Part shown: one piece after another, positions 61,717-64,000 of the stretch | How positions within the stretch are numbered: the stretch's first letter is position 1 | Layout of the letters: every line of letters starts with the position of its first letter | Source: Mercurialis annua | Lineage: Eukaryota; Streptophyta; Magnoliopsida; Malpighiales; Euphorbiaceae | Direction of reading: 5' to 3' | DNA length: 64,000 bases | NCBI RefSeq assembly: GCF_937616625.2 | Contig: NC_065570.1 | Location: 14,642,001-14,706,000 of the forward strand | Program-made: the position numbers and the translations under genes | Notes under the pieces: model-generated | Seen by the model: the letters and a program-made list of their open reading frames with translations, nothing else | What the model was told of the DNA's origin: nothing | Database searches by the model: none

Positions 61717-64000
61717 TATCACAACACGATTTTCGGCATCGAGACCGCCCCTAGGGAATGAGAGTGGTTGCTCTGAAACCCGTAGCAAGCCTTAAATTTC
61801 ATTATAATTTTTTTTGCGGAAATCGAAACATTTTCGAACATTTTAAAAACTATGTTTAAAACATTCTGGTTTTAAAGCCATCATGAAACTTTGGTAATAA
61901 ATACCACCTTATTTATTACATTCCATTTTCATAACCATATCATCATGGCATACCATACAACTTTATTTAAATGGCATAACATCACACTTATAATGCCATA
62001 AACATCCTTGTGCAGTCATCCTGGCACAACATACACAATATAACATCAGAGTTTAAGCACTTTAAACATAAAACATAAGAGTCTGACATGATTATTAACG
62101 TACTATGGTTCATGTCTAAGTCTAACTGCAACTCTAGATAATTAAGAAAAGTAATCATGCTTTATACAAACCAGGACTTTCAGAGCAAGAATGGAAGTAC
62201 TCACGCTACAAACTATTCCTCAGTGAAATTCGTTCCTGAAAAATAACCCACCGCGTGGGTCAGATAAAATCTGGTGAATGTGTAATATTAATAAACATTA
62301 ATATGAAAGTCACGTCCAGATTACCGATTCATATGAAACCGTAAACCATGATGTGCATATGTACTTTCAAAATAAGAACATAAATTCATTTCACATTATC
62401 CCACACCATTTGGGTTAACCACGTAAGCCGCACAATAATACTATCGCCATTGGCCGTATTTATTTTTCTTTTTGTACTTGTGCTAGACAAATCCAATTGT
62501 TCTTATGTATATGAAGTCCTAGACTCTTCTTACAATACAACAGATTTCGGCTGTACATATATAGTGTCGCCAACATATTTTTAGGTTAAACTCTCAGATC
62601 TCGGCCGTACTCTTGACTGGCCTTGGGTCGTATATTTTTCGTTGCCTCTTAAGATATGTAAGGACATTCTAAGTACTTTACCATAGAATTCCTACCATAA
62701 GTCTAGGCCGTCGCCTCACACTACCCAGGCCGTTGCCCGGAAACCACATGTAAACACATTCTAAAATACAATATCAGTGTTCACAAAACACTATTTACGC
62801 CCAATAGTAAGCATGTTTCAATGAATCTAAATCAGTTTCAAAACTATATATATTAGTTCATGCGATTTAAAATCAAAATAAAATAAAGCATTTACAAATC
62901 ATGTAAAGCAGTTCATAAACATTTTTAATACTAATATTCATCAATATAAATTATAAACACACTCACAGTATTCGCTTATTCTAAAATTAAAATATTGCCC
63001 GTAAAAAATCAAAGCTTCTACTCATCGTTATCCATGGCAATATTCACCGGATCTATTTAGATATTAAACATTAATAAATGAAATAATTTATAACTTCTAA
63101 GATACACTCTAGACCGACTCAATTTAAAAGAATTAAATATCCAAATTTAATTTCAACTATCTCTTTCCTAGATACCGTAAATTATTATGATAAACCTAAT
63201 ATATTCTATATACACATATATATAAAACTATGTCCTATAATTATATTTTTTTTTAAACCAACATACCCAAAACGCATTTAATATAAAATAGAACACAATT
63301 AAAACTTAAATTTTTTGTAAAAGATTTTACCAGGGGCTCGGCCCCCTGGGACGAGGGTTTGCCCCCTGCCCTAGACAAGGCATAAACTGGGACTGAGTTC
63401 AACGAGCTCCGTCCCCTCTGCTCAACGCCGGTCACCGGATTCCGGCGATCGGTTGGCCTAAAACGCCAAAATCGCACTAAATGTTTCAAAATCACTTTTT
63501 ACACAAATCAACCACCAAAATCATTTAAAAACAAAATAATATCTTTTTAAATAATCTTTAAAATTTACAGCAGCTTCGAAAATAAAATAAATTATTTTTC
63601 ATAGTTTTAACAATTTAAAAAGTATAAATCATTAAAACCGTACCCGATTAATAACCCACCAAAAGTTCATCCATTAAACCATTTTTTTTTTGCCAGAGAT
63701 AACAATATATAGAAATATAGAAGAATGATCATCCCATGAAGGAAATGAGCCATTCTTTAAACAATTAATAATATGTGGACTTTGTAGCTACTATATGAGC
63801 CATCCAAATACACATCCATTTAACAAATTTAGATAAACCAATGTTTAAATAATTTGTTAAACAAACGGTAGAACGATAAAATAAAATGACAATATTAAAG
63901 ATGAACAGGACACGTACCAGTGGTAGAAATGATATGATACTATAGTAGTACCTTGTGAGTTTATTGCACCATGTAGTAGCGTAAATTGAAAAACTATCCA
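61717..64000 (-). mobile_element. 5' LTR of the minus-strand Tekay-like element (may run past the window)
   Basis: The left edge TATCACAACACGATTTTCGG, followed by AGGGAATGAGAGTGGTTGCT and CGTAGCAAGCCT, matches the borders of the LTRs at 34439, 37097 and 39818. The order of internal motifs follows the solo LTR (for example AACTCACTGTGA near 35484 and ACTCACAGTATTCGC near 62963). A GC-richer patch lies at 63330-63460. I see no TGTAATAC-type start before the window ends, so the right edge is unknown. The 80-codon ORF at 63495-63253 is inside the LTR. Confidence 0.6.

Overview
This window looks like the nuclear genome of a flowering plant, most likely a eudicot. It is AT-rich, has spliceosomal introns, and carries three conserved plant genes with many Ty1/copia, Ty3/gypsy, LINE and DNA-transposon relics. 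I cannot name the species. I see no tRNA, rRNA, CRISPR array or bacterial operon.

Host genes. (1) The last six exons of ispD (plastid MEP pathway, + strand, 1925-4133); its 5' exons would lie left of the window. (2) A complete six-exon gene for the 26S proteasome lid subunit RPN9 (- strand, 20331-14703, 386 aa). (3) A complete twelve-coding-exon group G bZIP factor of the bZIP16/bZIP68/GBF type (- strand, 57414-50065, 409 aa). All splice sites were placed by eye from GT/AG and reading phase, and the phases close exactly. The three genes have unrelated jobs.

Layout. 1-1241: copia remnants in opposite orientations inside or beside ispD. 4134-6470: intergenic, with related terminal-inverted-repeat (TIR) relics. 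6480-8465: decayed LINE. 8653-10715: two inverted copies of a ~0.9 kb TIR element. 10980-12320: TATC/GATA-rich DNA and a GAA tract. 14703-20331: RPN9. 21447 to about 42000: nested LTR elements. These are an Ogre/Tat-like element (5' LTR 21447-24087, 3' LTR start 33078) with a broken antisense plant-mobile-domain gene, an inserted Tekay/Del-type tandem (24456 to about 27800), a solo LTR with target duplication (34439-36692), and more LTR pieces, one carrying a hAT MITE (39858-40405). 42277-46916: Tat-lineage gag-pol pseudogene with two RNase H domains. 50065-57414: bZIP gene with a Stowaway MITE in one intron. 57848-58724: Mutator-like MITE with a perfect 9-bp duplication, just upstream of the bZIP gene. 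58919-59206: palindromic MITE. 59935-64000: minus-strand Tekay-like pol, primer site and LTR.

No clearly undescribed system is visible. The items most worth a second look are the antisense plant-mobile-domain gene, the inverted TIR pair that could form a long hairpin RNA, the head-to-head copia arrangement, and the fresh MITE beside the bZIP promoter.
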